A DNA stretch of 64,000 nt from B73-G16 sp964611295 (GTDB lineage Bacteria; Desulfobacterota; B13-G15), in the NCBI GenBank assembly GCA_964611295.1, contig CAZSWV010000001.1, positions 62,001 through 126,000 of the forward strand. Reading direction: 5' to 3'. This document shows positions 8,891-16,986 of this stretch, piece after piece; the stretch's first letter is position 1; every line of letters begins with the position of its first letter. The notes beneath the pieces are model-generated. The model was not told the DNA's origin and did not search any database. It saw only the letters and a program-made list of their open reading frames with translations. Both the position numbers and the translations under genes were made by a program.

Positions 8891-8945
8891 CCGGACGTCA
8901 GAAGCCCTCGTCCGCTTCTTGGACGAGGGCTTCCTTTTAGGTATA
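8891..8945 (+). repeat. 55-bp direct repeat, copy 2 (right edge of gap)
   Basis: Identical to 8736-8790 and contains the same terminator hairpin (8901-8913 with 8921-8933). If the contigs overlap, this is the same locus sequenced twice, and the promoter of the CoA ligase gene begins directly after the liv terminator. Confidence 0.9.
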
Positions 8946-8956
8946 TTTCTTTTAGG

Positions 8957-8978
8957 TATAATTGTGATAAATATCACG
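8957..8978 (+). promoter_or_regulatory. TATAAT -10 box followed by a CRP/FNR-like operator
   Basis: TATAAT at 8957-8962 is a perfect -10; no good -35 is visible (CTTTTA at 8934-8939). Directly after it comes TGTGA-N6-TCACG (8963-8978), one base off the CRP consensus, inside a palindrome GTGATA-AA-TATCAC. The expected transcription start would fall inside the palindrome, a position typical of repression. CRP/FNR-family binding is inferred from the half-site only. Confidence 0.6.
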
Positions 8979-8993
8979 AACAGGAGGTTTAAG

Positions 8994-10616
8994 ATGCCCC
9001 ATCATACCGTTTGGAGCGTTTTTCAAGCGGTTGCGGAAGAACATGCCCATCGTACAGCCTTGATCTACCTTGGGACAGAGTACAGTTATGGCGAACTATG
9101 CGGCCTTGCAGAACGAGTGGCTGGGGGGCTGTATCGGTTAGGCGTTCGCAAAGGGGAGCGGGTCATGGTGTATTTGCCCCATTGTCCACAGTGGGTGATC
9201 AGTTGGTTTGCTATACAAAGGCTTGGAGCAGTGGCAGTACCTGTTACCCATTTTTACGGTACTGAAGATCTGTCCTATATAAGGGAGGATAGTGGTTCAA
9301 AGGTCATCTTTTGTTGTGAGGCGAATTTCCCTAATGTAGAACCCTTATTGGCAAAGGGTGATTTTGAAAAGGTGGTTTTCGCCAATACGGCCGATCATGT
9401 GCCTTGGTGGAAAGAGTTATTTTTTGAGTCTGTGTCCAAGGCAAAGGCTACGCAGAGGCCAGAAGGAACCATAGGCTTTGACGAGCTGGTGGTGCAAGGG
9501 GGTGAAGTACCGAAAGTCGAGCTGGAGGAGGGGGATTTAGCGGAAATCCTTTATACCAGTGGAACAACAGGACTGCCCAAAGGCGTTCCCTTCAGCCACA
9601 GGGTATTTGTGTGGTCCACACGGGTTGAGAGGGATATGGTAGCCAAGGTAGTCCCTAGGGGCAAGGCCGTGATCTTACAGGGTTCGCCCCTTTATCACAT
9701 CTTGGGACAGGCCCAAGGGCTTGCAGGCCTACTGGCGGGTGATGCCTTGGTTTTGTTACCGAGGATGGACATAGAGGATGTTTTGGCCCATATAGATCGC
9801 TACCGCGTGACCAATGTCTTCGGCACCCCTACCTTTTACAGGATGATGTTAGAGCACCCAAAGGTCGATAAATACGACTTGAGTTCCCTAAAATGGTGTT
9901 ACAGCGGTGGCGATTACCTTCCGCCTGCTCTGATAGAACGATGGAAGGCAAAGACAGGTAAGTACATCTACCAAGGACTAGGAGCCACAGAGGCATGTGG
10001 AGGGATCACCATGACACCTGGTGATGAGGAAATCCCTGAAGGGAGCCTGGGGAGGGTCTTGCCTAGTTGGCAGGTAAAGCTAGTTGATCCCGATACTATG
10101 GAAGAGGTAACTTTACCTGGTCAAGGAGAACTCCTGATCTCTTCGGACCACATGATAGAGGGATACTGGAACAAGCCCGATGAGACTTCCAAGAGCTTTG
10201 TCCAGTTGGGTGGGAGGCTTTGGTACCGTACCGGTGACATAGTGAGGATCGACGATAAGGGCTGGGTCTTCTTTGTGGATAGATCCGGAGACATCATAAA
10301 ACATAAGGGATATAGGGTGGTACCATCAAAGGTAGAAAGGGTCCTGACTGAGCACCCTGCAGTTGCAGCTGCCTGTGTAATAGGAATCCCTGACCCTGAA
10401 GTAGGCGAAAAGATCAAGGCCCTGGTCATAAGGAAGACCGATGGTCCCGAAGTTAACCCTGAGGGTTTAATAGAGTGGTGTAAACAAAAACTCGCCCCTT
10501 ATGAGGTCCCTCATTGGGTCGAGTTCCGCGAAACCCTTCCCGTTTCACCTTCGGGCAAGATCTTAAGACGACGCGTAAGGATGGAAGAGCGGGAAAAGGC
10601 AAAGGCATCTAAATAA
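8994..10616 (+). CDS. Acyl-CoA/aryl-CoA ligase (AMP-forming)
   Basis: Activates a carboxylic acid to its CoA thioester with ATP. All catalytic motifs are intact: P-loop LYTSGTTGLPKG near residue 190, GLGATEACGG, YRTGDIVRIDDKGW, hinge DRSGDIIKHKGYRVVPS, and the C-terminal lysine in SPSGKILRRR. I start at ATG 8994 with ribosome site CAGGAGG; the open frame from 8919 would include the terminator and promoter. Its 540 residues fit medium-chain, cyclohexanecarboxylate or benzoate-type ligases, but the substrate cannot be decided. It is a single-gene unit between two terminators, placed after an organic-acid-type transporter operon, and contrasts with the degenerate paralogue at 3795. Confidence 0.85.
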   Translation: MPHHTVWSVFQAVAEEHAHRTALIYLGTEYSYGELCGLAERVAGGLYRLGVRKGERVMVYLPHCPQWVISWFAIQRLGAVAVPVTHFYGTEDLSYIREDSGSKVIFCCEANFPNVEPLLAKGDFEKVVFANTADHVPWWKELFFESVSKAKATQRPEGTIGFDELVVQGGEVPKVELEEGDLAEILYTSGTTGLPKGVPFSHRVFVWSTRVERDMVAKVVPRGKAVILQGSPLYHILGQAQGLAGLLAGDALVLLPRMDIEDVLAHIDRYRVTNVFGTPTFYRMMLEHPKVDKYDLSSLKWCYSGGDYLPPALIERWKAKTGKYIYQGLGATEACGGITMTPGDEEIPEGSLGRVLPSWQVKLVDPDTMEEVTLPGQGELLISSDHMIEGYWNKPDETSKSFVQLGGRLWYRTGDIVRIDDKGWVFFVDRSGDIIKHKGYRVVPSKVERVLTEHPAVAAACVIGIPDPEVGEKIKALVIRKTDGPEVNPEGLIEWCKQKLAPYEVPHWVEFRETLPVSPSGKILRRRVRMEEREKAKASK

Positions 10617-10645
10617 AACTGAATTTTAACCTCGGGGAAAGTATG

Positions 10646-10678
10646 AGAGCGGAGGCCTAAAACCTCCGCTCTTTTTTT
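10646..10678 (+). terminator. Rho-independent terminator after the CoA ligase gene
   Basis: Perfect 10-bp stem AGAGCGGAGG (10646-10655) with CCTCCGCTCT (10663-10672), 7-base loop, followed by a run of seven T. It insulates the dcw operon from upstream transcription. Confidence 0.93.
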
Positions 10679-10720
10679 AAACCCCTTTTTGCCTCTCTCC
10701 CTTTATTTGGATATTCCAAG

Positions 10721-10749
10721 TTGACAAGAAGCCCCTGTTGGGCTAATAA
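10721..10749 (+). promoter_or_regulatory. Promoter of the dcw operon (Pmra)
   Basis: TTGACA at 10721-10726 is a perfect -35. TAATAA at 10744-10749, 17 bases later, is a weak -10. It lies after the ligase terminator and directly before the MraZ repeats. Confidence 0.6.
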
Positions 10750-10774
10750 GTGGTAGAAAGTGGTATAAAGTGGA
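10747..10774 (+). promoter_or_regulatory. MraZ operator: three AAAGTGG boxes at 10-bp spacing
   Basis: Heptamers TAAGTGG (10747), AAAGTGG (10757) and AAAGTGG (10767) lie on the same face of the helix at exactly 10-bp intervals, between the -10 box and the mraZ start. The last one overlaps the ribosome site. MraZ octamers are known to bind three or four direct repeats of this kind upstream of their own gene (TGGG-type in E. coli, AAAGTG-type in Mycoplasma), so autorepression of the dcw operon is likely. Confidence 0.8.
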
Positions 10775-10780
10775 GGGAAA

Positions 10781-11227
10781 TTGTTCAGGGGGCGTTTTGA
10801 GCACACCGTTGATAGCAAAGGGCGTGTAAGTATACCTGCGCGTTTCAGGGAGGTTTTGCAAACCCAATATGGCAGTGAGGAGTTGGTTTTGACCGTTTAT
10901 GATTCCTGTGTGGTGGCCTTTCCTTCGGCAGAATGGCGGAAGTGGGAGGAGAAGCTTCGAGAGCTTCCGCTTTTACGGCAAGAGACCAAAAGGTTTTTTA
11001 GGTATTTTCTGTCGGGTGCTGTTGATTGCAGTTTAGATCCGCAAGGTCGTCTTTTAATACCCGCCCATATGAGGGCGCAAGTGGGGTTGAAGAAAGAGGT
11101 GGTATTGGTGGGCATGCTCAAGGGTTTTGAGATTTGGGATAAAGAGGCCTGGCGCCAGGAAATGGAGAGGTGCCAGCAATTATTTGACCGTGTGAGCGAG
11201 ACCATTGCCGAATGGATGGGGTTTTAG
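10781..11227 (+). CDS. mraZ: Transcriptional regulator MraZ
   Basis: AbrB-fold DNA-binding regulator that heads the division and cell-wall cluster. The N-terminal FRGRFEHTVDSKGRVSIPAR and the second copy DCSLDPQGRLLIPAHMR show the duplicated swapped-hairpin domains. The start is a TTG at 10781, supported by the ribosome site GTGGAGGG four bases upstream and by the MFRGR N-terminus of the family. Its TAG is directly followed by the rsmH ATG. Expression is probably autoregulated through the three-box operator upstream. Confidence 0.95.
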   Translation: MFRGRFEHTVDSKGRVSIPARFREVLQTQYGSEELVLTVYDSCVVAFPSAEWRKWEEKLRELPLLRQETKRFFRYFLSGAVDCSLDPQGRLLIPAHMRAQVGLKKEVVLVGMLKGFEIWDKEAWRQEMERCQQLFDRVSETIAEWMGF

Positions 11228-12202
11228 ATGGCGGCTTGTGTCGACCTTGGTGCAGAGGGGAGGCAAGAGTTTGCGGTCCACAAGCCTGTGATGGTGAAAG
11301 AGGTCCTCGAACAGTTGCGAGCCAAAGAGGGGGGGATATTTGTAGACCTCACAGTTGGTGAGGGAGGGCACGCGGAGAAGATCTTGGAGAGTTCCCCAGA
11401 GTCCTTATTGATTGGCCTTGATTGGGATGAGGAGATCCTAGAGAGGGCTAAAGCTAGGCTTTCACGTTTCGGTGGCAGGGTCGTTTTGGTGAAGGAGAAT
11501 TTTTCACGAGTGGACGAGGTACTTGAAGACCTTGGGATAAAAGAGGTGGATGGAATTCTCCTTGACCTCGGTCCTTCTACCTTTCATTTCGTCAGACCAG
11601 AAAGGGGGTTCAGTTTTCAATTAGAGGGGCCTTTGGACATGAGGATGGACAGGAACAAACCCCTTACAGCCTTTCAGATCGTAAATACCTGGCCTTTGGA
11701 GGAAGTGAGGAAGATCATCCGCTTTTACGGAGATGAAAAATGGGCTTCAAAGATCGTCAAGGCCATAGGTGAAAAGAGGATGAGGGGTGGGATAAGGACC
11801 ACAAAAGAGCTTGCGCAGCTTGTATCCGAAGTGATCCCAAAGCGTTATCACCCAGAAGACATCCATCCAGCCACCAAGACCTTTCTCGCCTTAAGGATAG
11901 CGGTCAACGATGAGGTAAAGAACTTAAAAGAGGTTCTCGAACGGGCACCTTTCTGCTTGAAGAAAGGAGGTAGAATGGTGGTAATTTCCTTTCATTCTCT
12001 GGAACATAGGACTATCAAAGAGGTCTGGGGCAGACTTTCCAAAGATTGCATATGTCCTCCATGGTTCCCCCAATGTGTATGTGGGGGAAACCGTAAGGTC
12101 ATAGAGGTATTGACGAAAAACCCCCTCAGGCCTTCCGAGGAAGAGGTGAAAGCCAACCCGAGGTCCAGGAGTGCTCAAATGAGGGTGGCCGAGAGGCTTT
12201 AG
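11228..12202 (+). CDS. rsmH: 16S rRNA (cytosine1402-N4)-methyltransferase RsmH (MraW)
   Basis: SAM-dependent enzyme that methylates C1402 of 16S rRNA. HKPVMVKEVLEQL (residue 18 on), the SAM loop DLTVGEGGHAEKIL, GILLDLGPSTFHF, GFSFQLEGPLDMRMD and the C-terminal VISFHSLEHRTIKEVW are all diagnostic. Length 324 is slightly long because of about 16 extra N-terminal residues; no better in-frame start exists. The ATG follows the mraZ stop with no gap, and ftsL starts with no gap after its stop. Confidence 0.95.
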   Translation: MAACVDLGAEGRQEFAVHKPVMVKEVLEQLRAKEGGIFVDLTVGEGGHAEKILESSPESLLIGLDWDEEILERAKARLSRFGGRVVLVKENFSRVDEVLEDLGIKEVDGILLDLGPSTFHFVRPERGFSFQLEGPLDMRMDRNKPLTAFQIVNTWPLEEVRKIIRFYGDEKWASKIVKAIGEKRMRGGIRTTKELAQLVSEVIPKRYHPEDIHPATKTFLALRIAVNDEVKNLKEVLERAPFCLKKGGRMVVISFHSLEHRTIKEVWGRLSKDCICPPWFPQCVCGGNRKVIEVLTKNPLRPSEEEVKANPRSRSAQMRVAERL

Positions 12203-12460
12203 ATGAAGGCCTTTTTCTTCGGCGTATTGATGCTCTTGGGGGCATTGCTTTTCCTTACCTGGATTAGGGTAGAAGTAATCCATTTGGGTTATGTCGTTAC
12301 ACGTTTGGAAAAGGAAAGGCAAGGCCTCCTTGAGAGGAAAAAGGAACTCACCCTTGAAAAGGAACTGCTTACTTCCCCTAAAGAACTTGAACAAAGAGCC
12401 ATAGAGGAACTCGGCATGAAGTATCCGGAAGACAAGGAGGTGTTGATAATTGGTGACTAA
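12203..12460 (+). CDS. ftsL: Cell division protein FtsL-like
   Basis: Small bitopic membrane protein of 85 residues. Residues 4-22 form one membrane helix (FFFGVLMLLGALLFLTWIR), followed by a heptad-rich periplasmic coiled coil (VTRLEKERQGLLERKKEL) and the family ending ELGMKYPEDKEVLII. This architecture and the position between rsmH and ftsI identify FtsL, which works with FtsB and FtsQ to activate FtsWI. The sequence itself is poorly conserved in the family. Confidence 0.85.
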   Translation: MKAFFFGVLMLLGALLFLTWIRVEVIHLGYVVTRLEKERQGLLERKKELTLEKELLTSPKELEQRAIEELGMKYPEDKEVLIIGD

Positions 12461-14165
12461 GGGCGAGGTACGGGGGGGTAAGGGAAGGTTTGTCTTTGCA
12501 GCAGTTTTGGTGATGGGCTTTATGTGTTTATTGGAAGTTAAGGCTTTACAGCTTCAAGTCCTTTCAAGGGATGAATTCCTCCAAAGGGCCAAAAGGCAAT
12601 ACTTTTCAAAAGTGACCCTTCCGTCTAAAAGGGGAAGGATTACCGATAGGGAAGGCAGAGTGCTGGCCATAAGTTTATTCGTTCCCTCTATATATGCCTT
12701 GCCGGATCTTGTAGAGGACAAGGAAGGGACTGCCAGGTGCCTTTCAGAGGCCTTAGGGATCCCCTTAGACGATGTGAGGCGCAAGCTTTACTCCTTCAGG
12801 AAGTTTGTGTGGATAAAGAGGCACGTAAGCCCTGAAGAGCTGACGAGGTTAAAATCCCTTAAGTTAAAAGGGATCAGTGCGGTCGAAGAACCAAAGAGGT
12901 TTTACCCTTACAAGGAACTTGCAGGTCCCCTCCTCGGATTTGTGGGGGTTGACCATGAAGGACTTGAGGGGATAGAGAAGGCTTTTGACAGTTGGCTTAA
13001 AGCCCCTCCACTGGAGGTAGTCCTCGAAAGAGATGCCCTTGGTAGGTTCGTAAGTTTTCCTTCTGAGGCAGAGGAGGCCTCTGCTTGGGATCTGAGGCTT
13101 ACGATAGATATCAAACTCCAATACGTAATGGAGAGAGAGCTGAAAAACGCGGTTGAGAAGGCCGAGGCACAGGCAGGCGTAGGGATGATATTGGATCCCT
13201 ACAACGGTGAGGTATTGGCCATGGCCTCAGTTCCCTCCTTTAACCCGAATTGCTTTCAAAAATACCCGCCTTCTAGGTGGAAAAACCTTGCAACCCTTGG
13301 CTTGTTCGAACCGGGAAGCTTGATAAAGCCCTTTTTGGTCGGGGCAGCTTTAGAAGAGAGGGTGTTGGGTCCAGAGGACGTTTTGTTTTGTGAAGGTGGC
13401 AAATATCGGGTTGCCGATGTCACCATAAGGGATGTAGAGCCTCACCATTGGTTAACGGTAGGCGAGGTCATCCAATATTCGAGCAACATCGGAGCAGCTA
13501 AGATAGCCCTTTTGCTCGGTAGCAAGCGTTATTATAGCTACCTAAAGGCCCTTGGGTTTGGACAACCAACAGGTATCGGAGTAGCAGAAGAAAGGGGGAT
13601 ATTGAGGTTACCTAGACAATGGACTACAGTGGATTTGGCAAACCTCGGATTTGGGCAAGGGGCAAGTGTGACGCCCTTGCAATTGGCCGTAGCTTATGCG
13701 GCTATAGCAAATGGGGGTATGAGGATAAAGCCCTTAGTGGTGAGCGAAATGATTTCAACTGGTGGGAGAGAGAAGGTTCCCTTCACCAGTAAGGTGTTAG
13801 GAAGGGTTTATTCAAAGGAGACCACAGAAATGCTAATGGAAATGCTAAAGCGAGTGGTATCAGAGGGAACGGGCACCAAGGCTAAGGTTGAAGGTTATGA
13901 GGTAGCTGGTAAAACGGGTACAGCCCAAAAGTACGAACCGGACAAAGGCCTTTATAGCCGCCAGAGGTATGTGGCTTCCTTTGTAGGGATACTCCCTGCG
14001 GATAGACCGATGGCTGTGGTGTTGATCATGTTGGACGAACCAAAAAGGGGGACCTATGGAGGTGAAGTAGCTGCGCCCGCTTTCAAAAGTGTGGCCGAGG
14101 AGCTCTTGAAATATTGGGGTATTGTACCTAAAGGGGATTTAGTGCTTCTGTCTAAGAAGAGATGA
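12450..14165 (+). CDS. ftsI: Peptidoglycan D,D-transpeptidase FtsI (PBP3)
   Basis: Septal class B penicillin-binding protein of 571 residues, with an N-terminal membrane anchor (residues 14-32) followed by the PBP dimerisation domain. The transpeptidase domain has all three motifs: SLIK (PGSLIKPF, Ser near 290), SSN (QYSSNIGAAK, near 343) and KTG (AGKTGTAQ, near 488). No PASTA domain. The start is TTG 12450, placed 9 bases after GGAGG and overlapping ftsL by 11 bases; GTG 12453 is an alternative. The stop overlaps murE (ATGA). Confidence 0.93.
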   Translation: MVTKGEVRGGKGRFVFAAVLVMGFMCLLEVKALQLQVLSRDEFLQRAKRQYFSKVTLPSKRGRITDREGRVLAISLFVPSIYALPDLVEDKEGTARCLSEALGIPLDDVRRKLYSFRKFVWIKRHVSPEELTRLKSLKLKGISAVEEPKRFYPYKELAGPLLGFVGVDHEGLEGIEKAFDSWLKAPPLEVVLERDALGRFVSFPSEAEEASAWDLRLTIDIKLQYVMERELKNAVEKAEAQAGVGMILDPYNGEVLAMASVPSFNPNCFQKYPPSRWKNLATLGLFEPGSLIKPFLVGAALEERVLGPEDVLFCEGGKYRVADVTIRDVEPHHWLTVGEVIQYSSNIGAAKIALLLGSKRYYSYLKALGFGQPTGIGVAEERGILRLPRQWTTVDLANLGFGQGASVTPLQLAVAYAAIANGGMRIKPLVVSEMISTGGREKVPFTSKVLGRVYSKETTEMLMEMLKRVVSEGTGTKAKVEGYEVAGKTGTAQKYEPDKGLYSRQRYVASFVGILPADRPMAVVLIMLDEPKRGTYGGEVAAPAFKSVAEELLKYWGIVPKGDLVLLSKKR

Positions 14166-15628
14166 AGTTCAAGGAACTTCTAGAAGGCATAAAGGTTATT
14201 GAAACAAGAGGAGACCCGGACGTTGAGGTTAAGGGGATAAGTTGTGATTCAAGACGGGTAAGGGAAGGGGATCTCTTTGTGGCCATAAAGGGTACTGAGA
14301 CCGATGGGCATCTTTTCCTAGCCGAGGCCTCTCGTAAAGGAGCAGTGGCCTTTTTGGTGGAGGAGTTGCGTGAGGATATAAAAATCCCCTGGGCAAGGGT
14401 CTCCGATACTAGGGAAGCCCTTGGGGTTATTGCGAGCAAGTTCTATGGAGAGCCATCAAAGACCCTGAAGGTGGTAGGGGTAAGTGGGACCAACGGGAAG
14501 ACCACGACTACCCATTTGGTAGAAGCCATTTTGAAGGTAAAGGGCGAAAAGGTGGGCCTTATAGGGACCATCGCCTATAGGTGGGGAGATGTACAACTTG
14601 AAGCCACAAACACCACGCCTTCTTCCCTTGAGCTCCAAAAGATGATGAAGGAGATGATGGAGGCAGGAGTGGAGTATGTGGTAATGGAGGTTTCCTCCCA
14701 TGCCCTTTCCCAGAAGAGGCTTAAGGGATGTTACTTGGATGTAGGGGTTTTGACCAACGTTACGCCCGAACACCTGGACTACCATGGCAGTTTCGAAGCT
14801 TACCTGAAGGCGAAGGCCTTACTGTTTGAGGAAGTGCTTAGGGAAAGCAAGGAGAGTGGCAAGGACCCTTGGGCCGTTTATAACGTGGATGACGAGCATG
14901 TAAAAAGGGTTTCCGAGGGCCTTGGTTTCAAAAAGCTTGGTTTTGGGCAAGGGGGAGATATAAGGCCTATAGAATACCATTGTTCACTTGATGGGATAAG
15001 AGCACGCCTTAAGACCCCTTTTGGCGAGCTCAAGGTTTCCTCTAAACTCGTCGGCCTTCATAACCTATACAACGTAATGGCGGCAGTTGGTATCTGTTTG
15101 AGCCTAGGGGTGGAGGGGGAAGCTATAGAGGAAGGGATAGCTTCCCTTAGGGGGGTACCGGGAAGGTTGGAGAGGGTTTCGGATCGCCCGGCTGTCTTTG
15201 TGGATTACGCCCATACTCCAGATGCCTTACAGAAGGTCCTTCTGGCGCTTAGGCCCTTTGTTAGGGGCAAGTTGATCCTTGTGTTTGGATGTGGGGGAAA
15301 TCGTGACAGGGCAAAGCGCCCGCATATGGGTAGGATCGCCTCGGAGCTTTCTACTTTTGCAGTCGTTACTTCTGACAACCCCAGGAAAGAAGATCCATTA
15401 GCCATCATAGAGGAGATAAAAACGGGGATAAAGCCCGGTTTCCCTTATAAGGCCATAGTAGACCGTAAAGAGGCCATATTTGAGGCAATTGCCCAGGCAG
15501 GCCCTGAGGATGTGGTCTTAATAGCCGGTAAAGGCCATGAGACTTATCAAATTATAGGTGAACAGAAATATCCTTTCGACGATCGTGAAGTAGCAAGGAA
15601 CGCCTTAAGGCATCTAGGATGGATTTGA
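14162..15628 (+). CDS. murE: UDP-MurNAc-tripeptide synthetase MurE (probably meso-diaminopimelate-adding)
   Basis: Mur ligase that adds the third residue of the stem peptide. ATP loop GTNGKTTTTHLVEA is near residue 109. The C-terminal DNPR motif (VVTSDNPRKEDP) is the known signature for meso-diaminopimelate specificity, which fits a Gram-negative wall and the asd gene at 43618. 488 residues, normal. It overlaps ftsI by ATGA and murF by 10 bases. Confidence 0.95.
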   Translation: MKFKELLEGIKVIETRGDPDVEVKGISCDSRRVREGDLFVAIKGTETDGHLFLAEASRKGAVAFLVEELREDIKIPWARVSDTREALGVIASKFYGEPSKTLKVVGVSGTNGKTTTTHLVEAILKVKGEKVGLIGTIAYRWGDVQLEATNTTPSSLELQKMMKEMMEAGVEYVVMEVSSHALSQKRLKGCYLDVGVLTNVTPEHLDYHGSFEAYLKAKALLFEEVLRESKESGKDPWAVYNVDDEHVKRVSEGLGFKKLGFGQGGDIRPIEYHCSLDGIRARLKTPFGELKVSSKLVGLHNLYNVMAAVGICLSLGVEGEAIEEGIASLRGVPGRLERVSDRPAVFVDYAHTPDALQKVLLALRPFVRGKLILVFGCGGNRDRAKRPHMGRIASELSTFAVVTSDNPRKEDPLAIIEEIKTGIKPGFPYKAIVDRKEAIFEAIAQAGPEDVVLIAGKGHETYQIIGEQKYPFDDREVARNALRHLGWI

Positions 15629-16986
15629 GTATAGGGGAAATCGTACAGGCCGTAAAGGGAAGGCTCCTCAGAGGGGATCCTTCGGCAAGGGCTAGAGGGG
15701 TTTCTACGGATTCGAGAACGGTAAAGGCTGGAGAGGTTTTCTTCGCCCTTAAGGGTAAGAGGTTCGACGGACATGACTTTGTCCCACAAGCCTTTGCCTC
15801 TGGTGCTGTGGCAGCGGTAGTACAAAAGGAAACCCCTGCGCCTCCGGGTTCTACTTTGATCGAGGTGCAAGACACTTTAAAAGCCCTGGGTGATTTGGCC
15901 AGCTTTTGGCGCAGTAGTATCAAGGCAAAGGTAGTGGGTATCACGGGTTCGTGTGGTAAGACTACCACTAGGGAGATGGCGACCGCTGTGCTCAAGCACT
16001 TGGGTTGGAGGGTAGTGTCAAGCCCTCGGAATTATAACAACCTTATAGGACTACCCTTGAGTATCCTTTTGGCAACGCCTGAAGACGAAGTGCTGGTATT
16101 GGAGATGGGGATGTCTGCCCCTGGTGAGATCAGGCGCTTGAGCCAAATCGCCTCACCGGATATAGGGATGTTGACGAATATAGGGCCAGTTCATCTTGAG
16201 GGGTTCCCTTCTGGTATCGAAGGGGTTAAAGAGGCCAAGGCTGAAATCCTTGAGGGGATGAGGGAGGGTTCCCTTTTTATCTACAACGCCGATGACCCCC
16301 TTGTGCGTGAAGTCTCTTTGCGTTTTGAGGGCGAAAAAATTGGCTTCGGCAAAGCTCCCGATAGCTTAGTAAGGCTTTGCCAAGCGGAGGAAAAAGGGGA
16401 GAAAATGGACCTTGAGGTACAGACCCCCAAAGGTGTCCTTAGGGTTGAATTGAACCTTTTAGGTAAAGGAGCCCTCTATTGTGCCCTAGGGGCGATTGCT
16501 ACCTTGATAGGATTGGGGATTGACCTTGAAGGTATAAGGGGTGGACTTCAGTCTTTTAAAGCCGTACAGGGGAGGATGTGCGTCAAGTCCCTTAAAGGGA
16601 TATGGGTTATAGACGATACTTACAATTCGAACCCTTTGGCCCTTAAGGCGGCCCTTGAGGTCCTTTCCAAAAAGGCAGGGCGGAGGATAGCAGTCCTAGG
16701 GGATATGGCAGAACTTGGACCATGGGCCGAGCAATATCACAGGGAAATAGGGAGACTTTGTGGGGCCTTGGGGTTGGATGGCTTGTTCCTCCTTGGCAAG
16801 TGGGCTGAAGTTTTGGCCTCGGAGGCCTCCATAAACGGATTGAAAGGGAAAGTGGTCTTGGCCAGAGACCATGAAGAACTGGCTAGGGAACTCAAGGGGT
16901 TTCTACGGGAAGGGGACTGGGTCCTTGTAAAGGGTTCAAGGACCATGCAGATGGAGAAAGTCATCGCTTATTTAGAGGGAGACTGA
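15619..16986 (+). CDS. murF: UDP-MurNAc-tripeptide--D-Ala-D-Ala ligase MurF
   Basis: Adds D-Ala-D-Ala to complete the muropeptide. ATP loop GITGSCGKTTTREM is near residue 110, and DDTYNSNPLALKAAL and AVLGDMAELG are diagnostic of MurF. 455 residues. Its ATG lies within the end of murE, and its TGA shares a base with the mraY ATG (TGATG). Confidence 0.95.
   Translation: MDLSIGEIVQAVKGRLLRGDPSARARGVSTDSRTVKAGEVFFALKGKRFDGHDFVPQAFASGAVAAVVQKETPAPPGSTLIEVQDTLKALGDLASFWRSSIKAKVVGITGSCGKTTTREMATAVLKHLGWRVVSSPRNYNNLIGLPLSILLATPEDEVLVLEMGMSAPGEIRRLSQIASPDIGMLTNIGPVHLEGFPSGIEGVKEAKAEILEGMREGSLFIYNADDPLVREVSLRFEGEKIGFGKAPDSLVRLCQAEEKGEKMDLEVQTPKGVLRVELNLLGKGALYCALGAIATLIGLGIDLEGIRGGLQSFKAVQGRMCVKSLKGIWVIDDTYNSNPLALKAALEVLSKKAGRRIAVLGDMAELGPWAEQYHREIGRLCGALGLDGLFLLGKWAEVLASEASINGLKGKVVLARDHEELARELKGFLREGDWVLVKGSRTMQMEKVIAYLEGD

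Noticed and set aside
8736..8945. Insertion sequence or terminator duplication as explanation of the 55-bp repeat
   Set aside because: No transposase or terminal repeats; the copies end exactly at the N run, which points to contig-end overlap.
8681..8977. Minus-strand open frame running through the N gap
   Set aside because: It depends on unknown bases and on the duplicated terminator sequence; not a gene.
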